A stretch of 44,654 nucleotides of DNA from Eubacterium sp. (lineage in GTDB: Bacteria > Bacillota > Clostridia > Lachnospirales > Lachnospiraceae), in NCBI GenBank assembly GCA_017420535.1, contig JAFOIV010000039.1, forward strand, positions 1 to 44,654, in the 5' to 3' direction. Numbering within the stretch: the first letter of the stretch is position 1; each line of letters opens with the position of its first letter. A program made the position numbers and the translations under genes. This document shows positions 9,183 to 15,975 of the stretch, in pieces. Below the pieces are notes generated by a model. That model ran no database searches. It was not told where the DNA came from and saw only the letters and a list, made by a program, of their open reading frames with translations.

Positions 9183-9614
9183 TTAGGCCTGCTCCACTTT
9201 GTTTGAATGTGGTCCGGTTTCCCGGTTTTTTATTTTTTTATTTATAATATTATAAATAGCAATAATAAAAACAGCGATCTGGCTTAATATAAGCCCCACT
9301 ATAGGAGTTCCAAAGATAAATGGTGCTATATTGGGAATAAACCCATCGTCCGGTTCTCCTAAAGAAGAAATAACGATTATAAATAATAAAAACTCAAGGG
9401 CGAATGATGTAATGAAATAAATTATAAATGGATTAATCTCAACTCCCCCTATATTCGTAATGATATAAGTCATTAAAAAAGCCACAAAAACAGCTACAAT
9501 CATTAATTCCGGAATAATAAAAATTACTATCCCTGTAATTATAAATACAAATAACAATATACTCAGAATAAAAGTTATTTTTGTTGCTCTTTTTATAAAA
9601 TAATTAATATCCAT
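9183..9614 (-). CDS. Small four-helix membrane protein of the DUF2975/XRE unit
   Basis: A 143-residue protein starting MDINYFIKRATKITF. An upstream extension in the same frame is open for 40 more codons, but it overlaps the XRE gene and is highly basic. AAAAGGTTAG lies 8 nt before the chosen ATG at 9612-9614, so the shorter form is preferred. Four hydrophobic stretches (about residues 13-35, 38-60, 65-85, 100-125) are followed by a basic tail. It is not assigned to a known family. It follows the XRE regulator by 13 bp and precedes the DUF4173 gene, so all four genes may form one regulated membrane-protein unit. Confidence 0.75.
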   Translation of the reverse strand: MDINYFIKRATKITFILSILLFVFIITGIVIFIIPELMIVAVFVAFLMTYIITNIGGVEINPFIIYFITSFALEFLLFIIVISSLGEPDDGFIPNIAPFIFGTPIVGLILSQIAVFIIAIYNIINKKIKNRETGPHSNKVEQA

Positions 9615-9627
9615 CTTATCTAACCTT

Positions 9628-9840
9628 TTATGCTTCTTCATCTGGTCTATATTCAAGAATATCCCCTGGCTGACAATCAAGCGCTTTGCAGATTTTATCC
9701 AGCGTCTCAATCTTAATTGCCTTCGCTTTACCATTTTTTAAAATCGAAATATTTGCAAGAGTGATCCCAACTTTTTCAGCTAATTCTCCAACCTTCATTT
9801 TTCTTTTTGCCAGCATTACATCTACATTTATTATGATCAT
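9628..9840 (-). CDS. YozG-type small XRE/Cro-CI regulator
   Basis: A 70-residue protein that is almost entirely a helix-turn-helix domain. MKVGELAEKVGITLANISIL is the recognition segment, followed by TLDKICKALDCQPGDILEY, the standard ending of the HTH_26/YozG family. These small repressors are regularly paired with DUF2975 membrane proteins, and here that gene lies 11 bp upstream. It probably controls its own unit through the GGTCAA repeats in the leader at 10437-10462. GGAGG lies immediately before the start. Confidence 0.93.
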   Translation of the reverse strand: MIIINVDVMLAKRKMKVGELAEKVGITLANISILKNGKAKAIKIETLDKICKALDCQPGDILEYRPDEEA

Positions 9841-9851
9841 AAACCCACCTC

Positions 9852-10364
9852 CTAAATTGTAAGATCAGCTTCCTGTTTCATCTCGTATGCATTTCTAACA
9901 AGTCCTGCAAGGGCTTCTGTAAGTATTGCAAAGAGAAGAAATGCAATCGCCATTCCTCCACGGAGATAGAGGGACATTATATTAACCTTGTCCAATACTA
10001 CAAACAATACGATTCTTACAATATACTGAATTATTATGATGATTGAACTGATAGTCATTCTATGAAAGCTTTCTGCATTTTCCTGTGAAAATGAGTTATC
10101 TCTTCCAATCTGATCTGATATCTTCCAGAACTGAAATACAATAAAAAAACAAAGTACTGCTGTAAACCACATAAATCCTAAATTAAGTTTTGGATCCGCA
10201 GTAAGCATAAAGAAATACTGACTTCCTGTATCTTCTAAGTTGTCACTTACTGACTGGATAGTACACATAACAAAGAATGCCAGCATAAGTAAAGAAGCAA
10301 TTCCCGCCACTAGCTTTAAATAAATACTCATCTTTTTTGATTTATTTGTTTTTAGTTCCTTCAT
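9852..10364 (-). CDS. DUF2975 membrane protein
   Basis: A 170-residue protein with four membrane segments (about residues 15-37, 55-75, 100-122, 130-152). It has the QFWKISDQIGRDNSFSQENA loop typical of DUF2975, in which a hydrophilic turn precedes helix three. Translation is taken from MKELKTNKSKK, with AGAGGAGA 7 nt upstream. The frame is open 14 codons further upstream but without a ribosome site. It is the first gene of the DUF2975-XRE-membrane protein unit. Its function is unknown; the pairing with a YozG regulator is a known family association. Confidence 0.88.
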   Translation of the reverse strand: MKELKTNKSKKMSIYLKLVAGIASLLMLAFFVMCTIQSVSDNLEDTGSQYFFMLTADPKLNLGFMWFTAVLCFFIVFQFWKISDQIGRDNSFSQENAESFHRMTISSIIIIIQYIVRIVLFVVLDKVNIMSLYLRGGMAIAFLLFAILTEALAGLVRNAYEMKQEADLTI

Positions 10365-10436
10365 TAAAAATCTCCTCTCACAAAACAATTTCTTTTCAAA
10401 AACCAATCATACCATTCATTGGTAAGATCAATGTCA

Positions 10437-10502
10437 GGTCAATAGTAAGGTCAATTGGTCAACTCATGTTTGAAGTATACAATTCCGCTTATTATTTGTC
10501 AA
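10437..10502 (-). promoter_or_regulatory. Promoter and candidate operator of the DUF2975/XRE unit
   Basis: TTGACA (10497-10502), 17 bp, then TATACT (10474-10479) on the minus strand is a near-consensus sigma-A promoter. Just downstream of the expected start lie three TTGACC repeats (plus strand GGTCAA at 10437, 10449 and 10457). A dyad ACCAAT/ATGGT follows. Repeats in this position suit a repressor, and the XRE protein of this unit is the obvious candidate. Confidence 0.7.
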
Positions 10503-10573
10503 CTATTTTTTATCGTTTTGCGATATATTTTTATTATCCAATTTTGAATCAGGTCTGTTTTCGACAAAAATAA

Positions 10574-10634
10574 AAGAAGGGACAGCCTATACAATTCTGA
10601 TTTTTTATCAGATTGCTTTAGTCTGTTCCTTCTT
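10574..10634 (-). terminator. Intrinsic terminator of the LprI-like lipoprotein gene
   Basis: The arms AAGAAGGAACAG and CTGTCCCTTCTT (minus strand, one G-T pair) enclose an inner CTGAT/ATCAG hairpin. A T-rich tract TTTTATTTTT follows on the minus strand. It lies 21 bp after the lipoprotein stop. Confidence 0.85.
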
Positions 10635-10655
10635 AATATTCTTTTTCATTATTTA

Positions 10656-11624
10656 TTATTTTCTTTCAGCAATGATACTGTCTTTTATATAAGAATCACT
10701 ATTATCACGTAAAAGATCAAAGCCGTCATAGCTGCATACTCTTATATTACTTCCATCTATATCAATATGAATCCAGCAATATGATGGAGCACCATGTGTT
10801 CTATCAGTATCAGTTAAGACGATATTATTTTTACTAAAACCATAAACATTAAGGTCAGTTAATTCAATATTTTTATATGAAACTGACCATTTTGCCTCTC
10901 CTTCTGAAGAAGCATCTAAAGACTTGATCACAACATCACCTTCGCCATTTTTTGTAATTGACCATTCGCCCTCAAAGTCTTTAAATATTTCATCAAGTGA
11001 AGGATTTTCATTTTCTATTTCAGTCTTAACTTCTTCTGGAATTTCAAATGATTCACCCTTTTCCTTTGCCAGATAAGCAGCTAATTCATAAACTCTCTTT
11101 CTGGTCATATTTCTTTTCCTAGCTGAAGCATTACCTGAAGCCATTGAAGCAGAAAGATATTCTAAATAAGCAGCCTTACTATTGCCATCTACCTGTCTGA
11201 TCCATCTATTTTCTTCACTCATTAATGCCTCTCTATCAGCATCGCTTAATCTGTTCCATATTGAATTTAATTCATCATCCCATAAAGTGAATCTTTTTTC
11301 TGAATTTTTATTTATATCTGACTGAGTGGTCGAGTTTTTAATAACTTCCCCTATCTCAGCATCTTTTTTCTCTATCTCTGCAAGCTCTTCTTTAATTGTT
11401 GATTCAGCTTTTTCTTCTTTTAAATCTTCACTGTCAGTAGCTGTACTTTCATCTTCACTTGTAGGGACCGTACTTTGACTTTCTGTAGCTAATGTTTCTG
11501 CTGTTTCTTTTTCTGTAACAGTAGTCTTAATTTCTGTTTTCTTTTCTTCATTACTTTTTGTCTTTCCACAAGCAAAAAGACAAAGTGCAAGTGCAAGTCC
11601 TGTAATAAATAATTTCTTTCTCAT
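10656..11624 (-). CDS. LprI/DUF1311-like lipoprotein
   Basis: A 322-residue secreted lipoprotein. It starts MRKKLFITGLALALCLFACG, with a lipobox LFAC that makes Cys19 the anchored residue, and AAGGAG lies upstream. Residues 25-105 are low-complexity Thr/Glu/Ser, probably a wall-spanning stalk. Residues 115-190 (WDDELNSIWNRL, SEENRWIRQVDGNS) match the LprI/DUF1311 module, whose founder inhibits lysozyme. The usual Cys pairs of that family are absent here. A C-terminal beta-rich domain (residues 210-322) is unassigned. Inhibition of lysozyme is therefore only a possible role. The frame is open 29 codons further upstream but has no ribosome site there. Confidence 0.78.
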   Translation of the reverse strand: MRKKLFITGLALALCLFACGKTKSNEEKKTEIKTTVTEKETAETLATESQSTVPTSEDESTATDSEDLKEEKAESTIKEELAEIEKKDAEIGEVIKNSTTQSDINKNSEKRFTLWDDELNSIWNRLSDADREALMSEENRWIRQVDGNSKAAYLEYLSASMASGNASARKRNMTRKRVYELAAYLAKEKGESFEIPEEVKTEIENENPSLDEIFKDFEGEWSITKNGEGDVVIKSLDASSEGEAKWSVSYKNIELTDLNVYGFSKNNIVLTDTDRTHGAPSYCWIHIDIDGSNIRVCSYDGFDLLRDNSDSYIKDSIIAERK

Positions 11625-11918
11625 TATTTTCTTCTCCTTATTTATACTTAATAACGATTTTATTCTTTCATATTTCATAAAGAATCTATCAAATGAGAAA
11701 GATGATATCAAATTAAGGATTTATTAATCTTCTTAATTTTTTATTAAAACCATTATTTTTTTATCAAACAAATAGACCTTTTTTTTTTAAGACCCATTTT
11801 CTGATAAATCATAATATCTTTATAATTATATCTTTTTTTCAAGGAAGACAAAAGTGTTATGGATTTCAAAAGCAAATTTTTTCTTTTCTCCCATATCTTA
11901 ACCTAAAAAAACCACTGC

Positions 11919-11957
11919 AAAGCGAATTTGCAGACACTTCATAAAAAGGTGTATCAT
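11919..11957 (+). promoter_or_regulatory. Promoter of the TRIC-like gene, overlapped by a small hairpin
   Basis: TTGCAG (11928-11933) and TATCAT (11952-11957) are 18 bp apart on the plus strand. The hairpin CTGCAAA-gcgaa-TTTGCAG (11915-11933) overlaps the -35 box. A longer inverted pair TGTTATG (11855-11861) and CATAACA (11955-11961) brackets the region. The rest of the 11712-11991 gap is very AT-rich, with long T tracts, and contains no gene that I can see. Confidence 0.45.
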
Positions 11958-11991
11958 AACAGATGCAATTTATTATGGGGAGCATTTAAAA

Positions 11992-12633
11992 ATGTCAGTA
12001 ACACTTTTAGAAATATTTGATTTTATAGGCACAGTTGCCTTTGCCATATCTGGGGCTATAACCGGTATCCACAAGAAAATGGATATCTTTGGCGTTAATA
12101 TATTAGCCATCGTTACAGCCTGTGGCGGCGGCGTCATAAGAGATATCATCATGGGAAATTTTCCACCACAAATGTTTATAAATCCGTTTTATGTATTGGT
12201 AGCCGCCATAGTAGCTAATATCGTTTTTGCGATTATGTATTTTAAAAAAACTATCCCTGAAAAATTCTCAGGAATATACGAAAAAGGCCTTTTTATCTTT
12301 GATACTTTAGGCCTTGCTGCATTTATGGTAGATGGAATTATGATTGGTGCCAACTTTAGATATTCAGAAAATCTATTTCTACTGATCTTTCTGGGATTTA
12401 CCACTGGAGTAGGTGGCGGCGTACTTAGAGATGTACTTTCAAATCAGATGCCTGCCATCTTTGTAAAGCACGTATATGCTCTGCCTGTTATCATCGGCGG
12501 TATTGTCATGGTAGGAATGCATGATATTATCCACACATGGAATATTCCAATGGTAAGCAGCTTTATATTGGTAATACTTTTACGAGTATTAGCAAGACAT
12601 TACAGGTGGAATCTTCCAAAAGTGAATTATTAA
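11992..12633 (+). CDS. Trimeric intracellular cation channel (TRIC/UPF0126) family protein
   Basis: A 213-residue membrane protein made of two homologous halves of three helices each. The paired motifs are AISGAITGIHKKMDIFGVN...CGGGVIRDI near residues 20-55 and GVGGGVLRDVL near residue 145. The glycine-rich kinks and RD pairs are diagnostic of the family, which forms K+-selective channels in prokaryotes. GGGGAG precedes the start. It is the only confident plus-strand gene in the window and converges with the minus-strand peptide locus. It looks like a housekeeping gene not linked functionally to its neighbours. Confidence 0.9.
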   Translation: MSVTLLEIFDFIGTVAFAISGAITGIHKKMDIFGVNILAIVTACGGGVIRDIIMGNFPPQMFINPFYVLVAAIVANIVFAIMYFKKTIPEKFSGIYEKGLFIFDTLGLAAFMVDGIMIGANFRYSENLFLLIFLGFTTGVGGGVLRDVLSNQMPAIFVKHVYALPVIIGGIVMVGMHDIIHTWNIPMVSSFILVILLRVLARHYRWNLPKVNY

Positions 12634-12699
12634 TTTATCTTTCCAATATACTTTTTAGTTTCAATTACCTGTCCATCCAAATAAACACTGCAAAAAATC

Positions 12700-12783
12700 C
12701 TATTTCTCATTTTTTTTAAAAAATATAATCGCTATTATAAATAAAACCAATAAAACAACACTTATTATTAATCTAGTCTCCAT
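12700..12783 (-). CDS. 27-residue single-helix membrane peptide overlapping the ATPase stop
   Basis: The ATG at 12781-12783 overlaps the last codons of the upstream ATPase gene (stop 12773-12775), with GAGAGG 6 nt before it. The peptide starts METRLIISVVLLVLFIIAII and ends KKNEK: one hydrophobic helix with a basic tail that predicts an N-out or helical-hairpin insertion. It occupies the position of the small immunity peptide (AS-48D1, CirE) that follows the ATPase in circular-bacteriocin loci. It has no recognisable sequence family. The overlap, ribosome site and composition make chance unlikely. Confidence 0.6.
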   Translation of the reverse strand: METRLIISVVLLVLFIIAIIFFKKNEK

Positions 12784-13417
12784 TTTGGACCTCTCTTTTT
12801 AAAATGAATTTTCTTGTTGTAATTCTCTTAAACTGTTCTATATGAGTAACCATAAGAACGGCTTTATCATCACTATTTTTATAATTCTCAACATAAGGAA
12901 GAATCACATTCTGTGTTTCTTTATCCAGTGCTGTAAATGGTTCATCCAAAATAAGCACTGAATGGGTTTTGGAAAACATGATGGCAATATATAATTTATT
13001 TCTTGTCCCCTGTGACAATGTCTTAACAAGCTTATTCCTATAACTCTTTATTCCGAATTTTTCTACAAAAACTTCAACTTTATCTAAGTATTCTGCGTCT
13101 TCCTTAAATAGTTTTTTAAAAAATTTTATATTTTCATCCATAGTCATATAATCATAAAGATAATCTTCACTCATAACATATGAGAAATTTTTAATGAGCC
13201 TCTTATTCTTATAGACTTCTTTTTCTTCATAATATATATTTTTACCACTATTAAGTACGTTGGTTATACATTTTAACAAAGTAGTTTTTCCAGCTCCATT
13301 TTCACCTTCTAACAGTAAGACTTCTCCTGATCTTAACTCCAACGAAATATTTTTTATTACTGGATCATCTTCATATCCAAATGTCAGATTTTTCACCTTA
13401 ATCAACTCTTTACTCAT
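12773..13417 (-). CDS. ABC transporter ATPase of the SpoIIM/peptide locus, second module
   Basis: A 214-residue ATPase with Walker A EGENGAGKTT near residue 38, signature LSQGTRNKLYIA near 138, Walker B SVLILDEPFTALD near 158, and H-loop MVTHIEQ. The small size and TRNK signature are typical of single-domain ATPases that work with ABC-2 or bacteriocin membrane proteins. GGAGG lies 10 nt upstream. It is flanked by two tiny membrane-peptide genes and follows the DUF95 gene, an order like AS-48 C-C1-D-D1. It probably drives export or immunity with the 410-residue membrane protein of the same module. Confidence 0.9.
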   Translation of the reverse strand: MSKELIKVKNLTFGYEDDPVIKNISLELRSGEVLLLEGENGAGKTTLLKCITNVLNSGKNIYYEEKEVYKNKRLIKNFSYVMSEDYLYDYMTMDENIKFFKKLFKEDAEYLDKVEVFVEKFGIKSYRNKLVKTLSQGTRNKLYIAIMFSKTHSVLILDEPFTALDKETQNVILPYVENYKNSDDKAVLMVTHIEQFKRITTRKFILKREVQNGD

Positions 13418-13439
13418 CTTTTAATAATCCTCCGCCCAG

Positions 13440-13526
13440 TCATATTACTTTGTAATGAGAAACCATCACCTCTATTATTCCTGCAACAGCAAAGACAACA
13501 CTGCATACCATCAATAAAGCTATCAT
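13440..13526 (-). CDS. 28-residue membrane peptide coupled to the SpoIIM-like gene
   Basis: The ATG at 13524-13526 overlaps the SpoIIM stop TGA (13523-13525) as ATGA, the usual sign of translational coupling. The peptide begins MIALLMVCSVVFAVAGIIEV and ends with a short polar tail containing His, Tyr and Lys. It is one hydrophobic helix with one Cys. It sits between the DUF95 gene and the ATPase, where AS-48 loci carry the small C1 gene. The family is not recognised. The call rests on coupling, position and hydrophobicity. Confidence 0.55.
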   Translation of the reverse strand: MIALLMVCSVVFAVAGIIEVMVSHYKVI

Positions 13527-13990
13527 TGTTCCCACAATTTTTTTATCACATCTTTTACACTAACTTCGCACTTAATAATTTTAACTATGTTTTTAATAAT
13601 AAATATCCAAACCCAGATCACAGTTGAAACTGCTATAGATATTCCAATAAATTCAATTACCCCATGAGGGATCATTTTGGCAGCCAGTCTACCATATCCT
13701 TCATTTACCAATCCATTTGCTATAATCCCAATACTAAATACATTTTGAATATAGCTAAAATTTGAGTATAAAGAAATTGTGGTAACGCCCAGGAAAATAA
13801 TCTTGCAGATTAATATCATGTTTGATTTATATACATGCCAAAATACAACATTTTTTTCATTAATCAAATTTAAATCTAGTTTTATAAATTCTTTGCCGTT
13901 TAAAGAAAGAAATAATACAATTCCCATAGATATCATAAATAGAATAATAGCTAATTTTACTATCATTTTATTTTTTAAATATTTTTGCAA
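13523..13990 (-). CDS. SpoIIM/DUF95 family membrane protein, second module
   Basis: A 155-residue membrane protein with four hydrophobic segments. It has the DUF95 hallmark NGLVNEGYGRLAAKMIPHG followed by VIEFIGISIA; the PHG(x)xE motif is the one conserved in SpoIIM proteins. The full sporulation protein is longer and belongs to the spoIID-M-P engulfment complex, but no sporulation genes lie nearby. DUF95 proteins are also a standard part of circular-bacteriocin loci (AS-48C, CirC), and the linked ATPase and small peptides fit that use. The start overlaps the preceding membrane-protein gene by 23 bp. Confidence 0.85.
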   Translation of the reverse strand: MQKYLKNKMIVKLAIILFMISMGIVLFLSLNGKEFIKLDLNLINEKNVVFWHVYKSNMILICKIIFLGVTTISLYSNFSYIQNVFSIGIIANGLVNEGYGRLAAKMIPHGVIEFIGISIAVSTVIWVWIFIIKNIVKIIKCEVSVKDVIKKLWEQ

Positions 13991-15200
13991 AATCTGCAGA
14001 ATAATTCCCCGCTTCTATAAAATCTATGATATTTCTACCTATTCTCTTCATCACTTTTGAACATACAGGAATCGTTATCAAATATGACATTACAATTAGG
14101 AAATAAATGATTACAGCAGGAATATCAAACTTTATAAATGACTTTAAAACAAAAGTTGCTAATATGAGCATTACTACAGTTGAGATAATCTTAAAAAGGA
14201 TATTTATTGGCAAAAAATCATTTACTCCCACATCCAAAATCTGTGATTCATCCAAAAATTGCCTGTAGTCTTTATAATCCATTCTGGTATAGATTAAATT
14301 ATTGATCAGATAGTTTTTCGGCATCATGAATAACACCATTATATTAAGCAGATTCACACCCAGCATCATATAAATATTTCCATTAAAAATATTCATTATA
14401 ATATTGCTTATTGCAAAATAAATAATGATATTAAAAGATTTTATTATATAGAAAAACTCCAGTTTGCTTTTTAGTATATCTTTTATATCAATCCCATTTG
14501 TGTTAGCTATCAGCACTGTATTTTTATCTGCAATAAGAGACATATTTGCAATAAGCTTTACAGAAACAGCTGAACTTATATCAAGAATAAGAAAACATGG
14601 AATAAGTCCCATCAACACAAATCCTGCCCCGGCAAAAGAATGTCTATACATTACAGTAACAATCGCAAGTAAAATAGCAATGGACCGATCGGCTAAATAC
14701 ACATACCACGCATTGGCATAATTATATTTATATATGTCTGCAAATAAAGAAAATTCTTTTTCAACAAGCACACTGGACCTGCCTATTTTTTTTGCTATGA
14801 CTAAAAACAATCTCAATACGAAAAAGTTTTTTATTATATATCTGCTTTCATCTTTATAAATATAATAGTTTTCATTAATCCTCTTAAGAGCACGCACATA
14901 TACAACTAAATTCACCACGGCCATAAACACTACAACAGCAAGTATAATAGTAAAATAATCCGATAAAATTCCCGTTATTTTATAAACTATTATATGAAGT
15001 TCCTCCATTATCCTTCCTTTTGATGCCTCTCTCTTTATCACGAGTTTTATAAAAAAAATTGCTATTTCAAAAAAAAGATAAAAAGCCACCGCATTAAATA
15101 TAAATGATTTAATATACCCAATAAAACTATATATTTTCTTAATTTCTAAAGATGAATATCTTATAAAAAATACCGACCATTCCGAAATACAGAATACCAA
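13968..15200 (-). CDS. Large polytopic membrane protein of the SpoIIM locus, 5' end interrupted or uncertain
   Basis: Up to 410 residues with about ten hydrophobic segments. It is unassigned by sequence but sits where circular-bacteriocin loci carry the large B protein. The reading frame can open at a TTG (15198-15200) that has no ribosome site, or at an ATG at 15006-15008 (346 residues) preceded by AAGGAAGG. The ATG form would lose a helix that looks real (YLFFEIAIFFIKLVI). The same frame continues upstream through an in-frame TGA at 15210-15212 into a further 31 codons, so the gene may have lost its original start. It overlaps the SpoIIM-like gene by 23 bp. Confidence 0.65.
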   Translation of the reverse strand: MVFCISEWSVFFIRYSSLEIKKIYSFIGYIKSFIFNAVAFYLFFEIAIFFIKLVIKREASKGRIMEELHIIVYKITGILSDYFTIILAVVVFMAVVNLVVYVRALKRINENYYIYKDESRYIIKNFFVLRLFLVIAKKIGRSSVLVEKEFSLFADIYKYNYANAWYVYLADRSIAILLAIVTVMYRHSFAGAGFVLMGLIPCFLILDISSAVSVKLIANMSLIADKNTVLIANTNGIDIKDILKSKLEFFYIIKSFNIIIYFAISNIIMNIFNGNIYMMLGVNLLNIMVLFMMPKNYLINNLIYTRMDYKDYRQFLDESQILDVGVNDFLPINILFKIISTVVMLILATFVLKSFIKFDIPAVIIYFLIVMSYLITIPVCSKVMKRIGRNIIDFIEAGNYSADFAKIFKK

Positions 15201-15212
15201 AAAATTAATTCA

Positions 15213-15305
15213 AGCTGCTATAACATCTTCCCATATAATTCCCTTTTTAGCTAATATCAGATTACCTACTCCCCAAGATGCACCTAATACTTCAACAATT
15301 TTTAC
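15213..15305 (-). other. Open segment in frame with the membrane protein, ended by TGA
   Basis: Thirty-one sense codons between TAA (15306-15308) and TGA (15210-15212) read KIVEVLGASWGVGNLILAKK and then GIIWEDVIAA. There is no ATG, GTG or TTG in frame; ATT at 15297-15299, 9 nt after AGGAAG, is the only plausible initiation site. The segment is in the frame of the 410-residue protein downstream. It is either the former N-terminus cut off by a nonsense mutation, or a decayed small peptide gene lying just upstream of the B-type protein. Confidence 0.4.
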
Positions 15306-15975
15306 TTATCTTCCTAAAGTAAAAATCTTCAAGCGAACTATAATCACTGCCTATTTTTTTTATACTTTCTATCTCATCAACAACTATACCATCACTCATT
15401 AATACCGCCCTATTACACATTTTTTGCGCAGCAGCAAGAATATGAGTTGCAAGAACTACTATATTTCCTTTCTTTGCATAATCCTTTAAGAGTTCGATCA
15501 TTTCTGACAATGTTACTGGGTCAAGTCCTGATATATACTCATCCAAAAGGAGTACATCACTCTGTAAAGCCATTGCAAGCATAAGCTGCACTCTTTTTTT
15601 CATCCCTAATGAACATTCTGATAATTTCTTATTTTTAAAAGAATCTATTCCAAAAGAGCTTATCAGATTTTTATAATCCTCACTAATTCCATTTATTTCT
15701 AGAACCATTTTCGAATGTTCTTCAGGCGTAAGATGTTCATAAAGAACTGGATGATCAAATACCATCGTTATCTTTGGAGTTTTTTCTGTGTCACATTCTA
15801 TCTTTCCAGAATCTATGGTATCGAGCCCCGACACACAACGACATAAGGTACTTTTTCCCGCCCCGTTTGGCCCAAGCAAAGCTAAGATTTCCCCACTTTT
15901 AAAGCTTAAATTTATTCCTTTTAATATATCTTTATCATTTATAGTTTTCTTCAGATTTTCAATTTTAATCTTCAT
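15292..15975 (-). CDS. ABC transporter ATPase of the SpoIIM locus, first module
   Basis: A 227-residue ATPase with Walker A GPNGAGKSTL near residue 35, signature CSLGMKKRVQLMLA near 120, Walker B VLLLDEYISGLDP near 140, and H-loop LATHILAAA. The Pro-to-Tyr change in the D-E-Y segment of Walker B (usually DEP) is mildly unusual. Its ATG overlaps the stop of the 489-residue membrane protein (TAATG), which implies a stoichiometric permease-ATPase pair. It probably exports, or protects against, the peptide product of this locus. Confidence 0.9.
   Translation of the reverse strand: MKIKIENLKKTINDKDILKGINLSFKSGEILALLGPNGAGKSTLCRCVSGLDTIDSGKIECDTEKTPKITMVFDHPVLYEHLTPEEHSKMVLEINGISEDYKNLISSFGIDSFKNKKLSECSLGMKKRVQLMLAMALQSDVLLLDEYISGLDPVTLSEMIELLKDYAKKGNIVVLATHILAAAQKMCNRAVLMSDGIVVDEIESIKKIGSDYSSLEDFYFRKISKNC

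Noticed and set aside
11850-11990. Riboswitch (c-di-AMP, preQ1, fluoride) before the TRIC-like gene
   Set aside because: None of the conserved core sequences of these classes could be recognised. Only simple inverted repeats are present.
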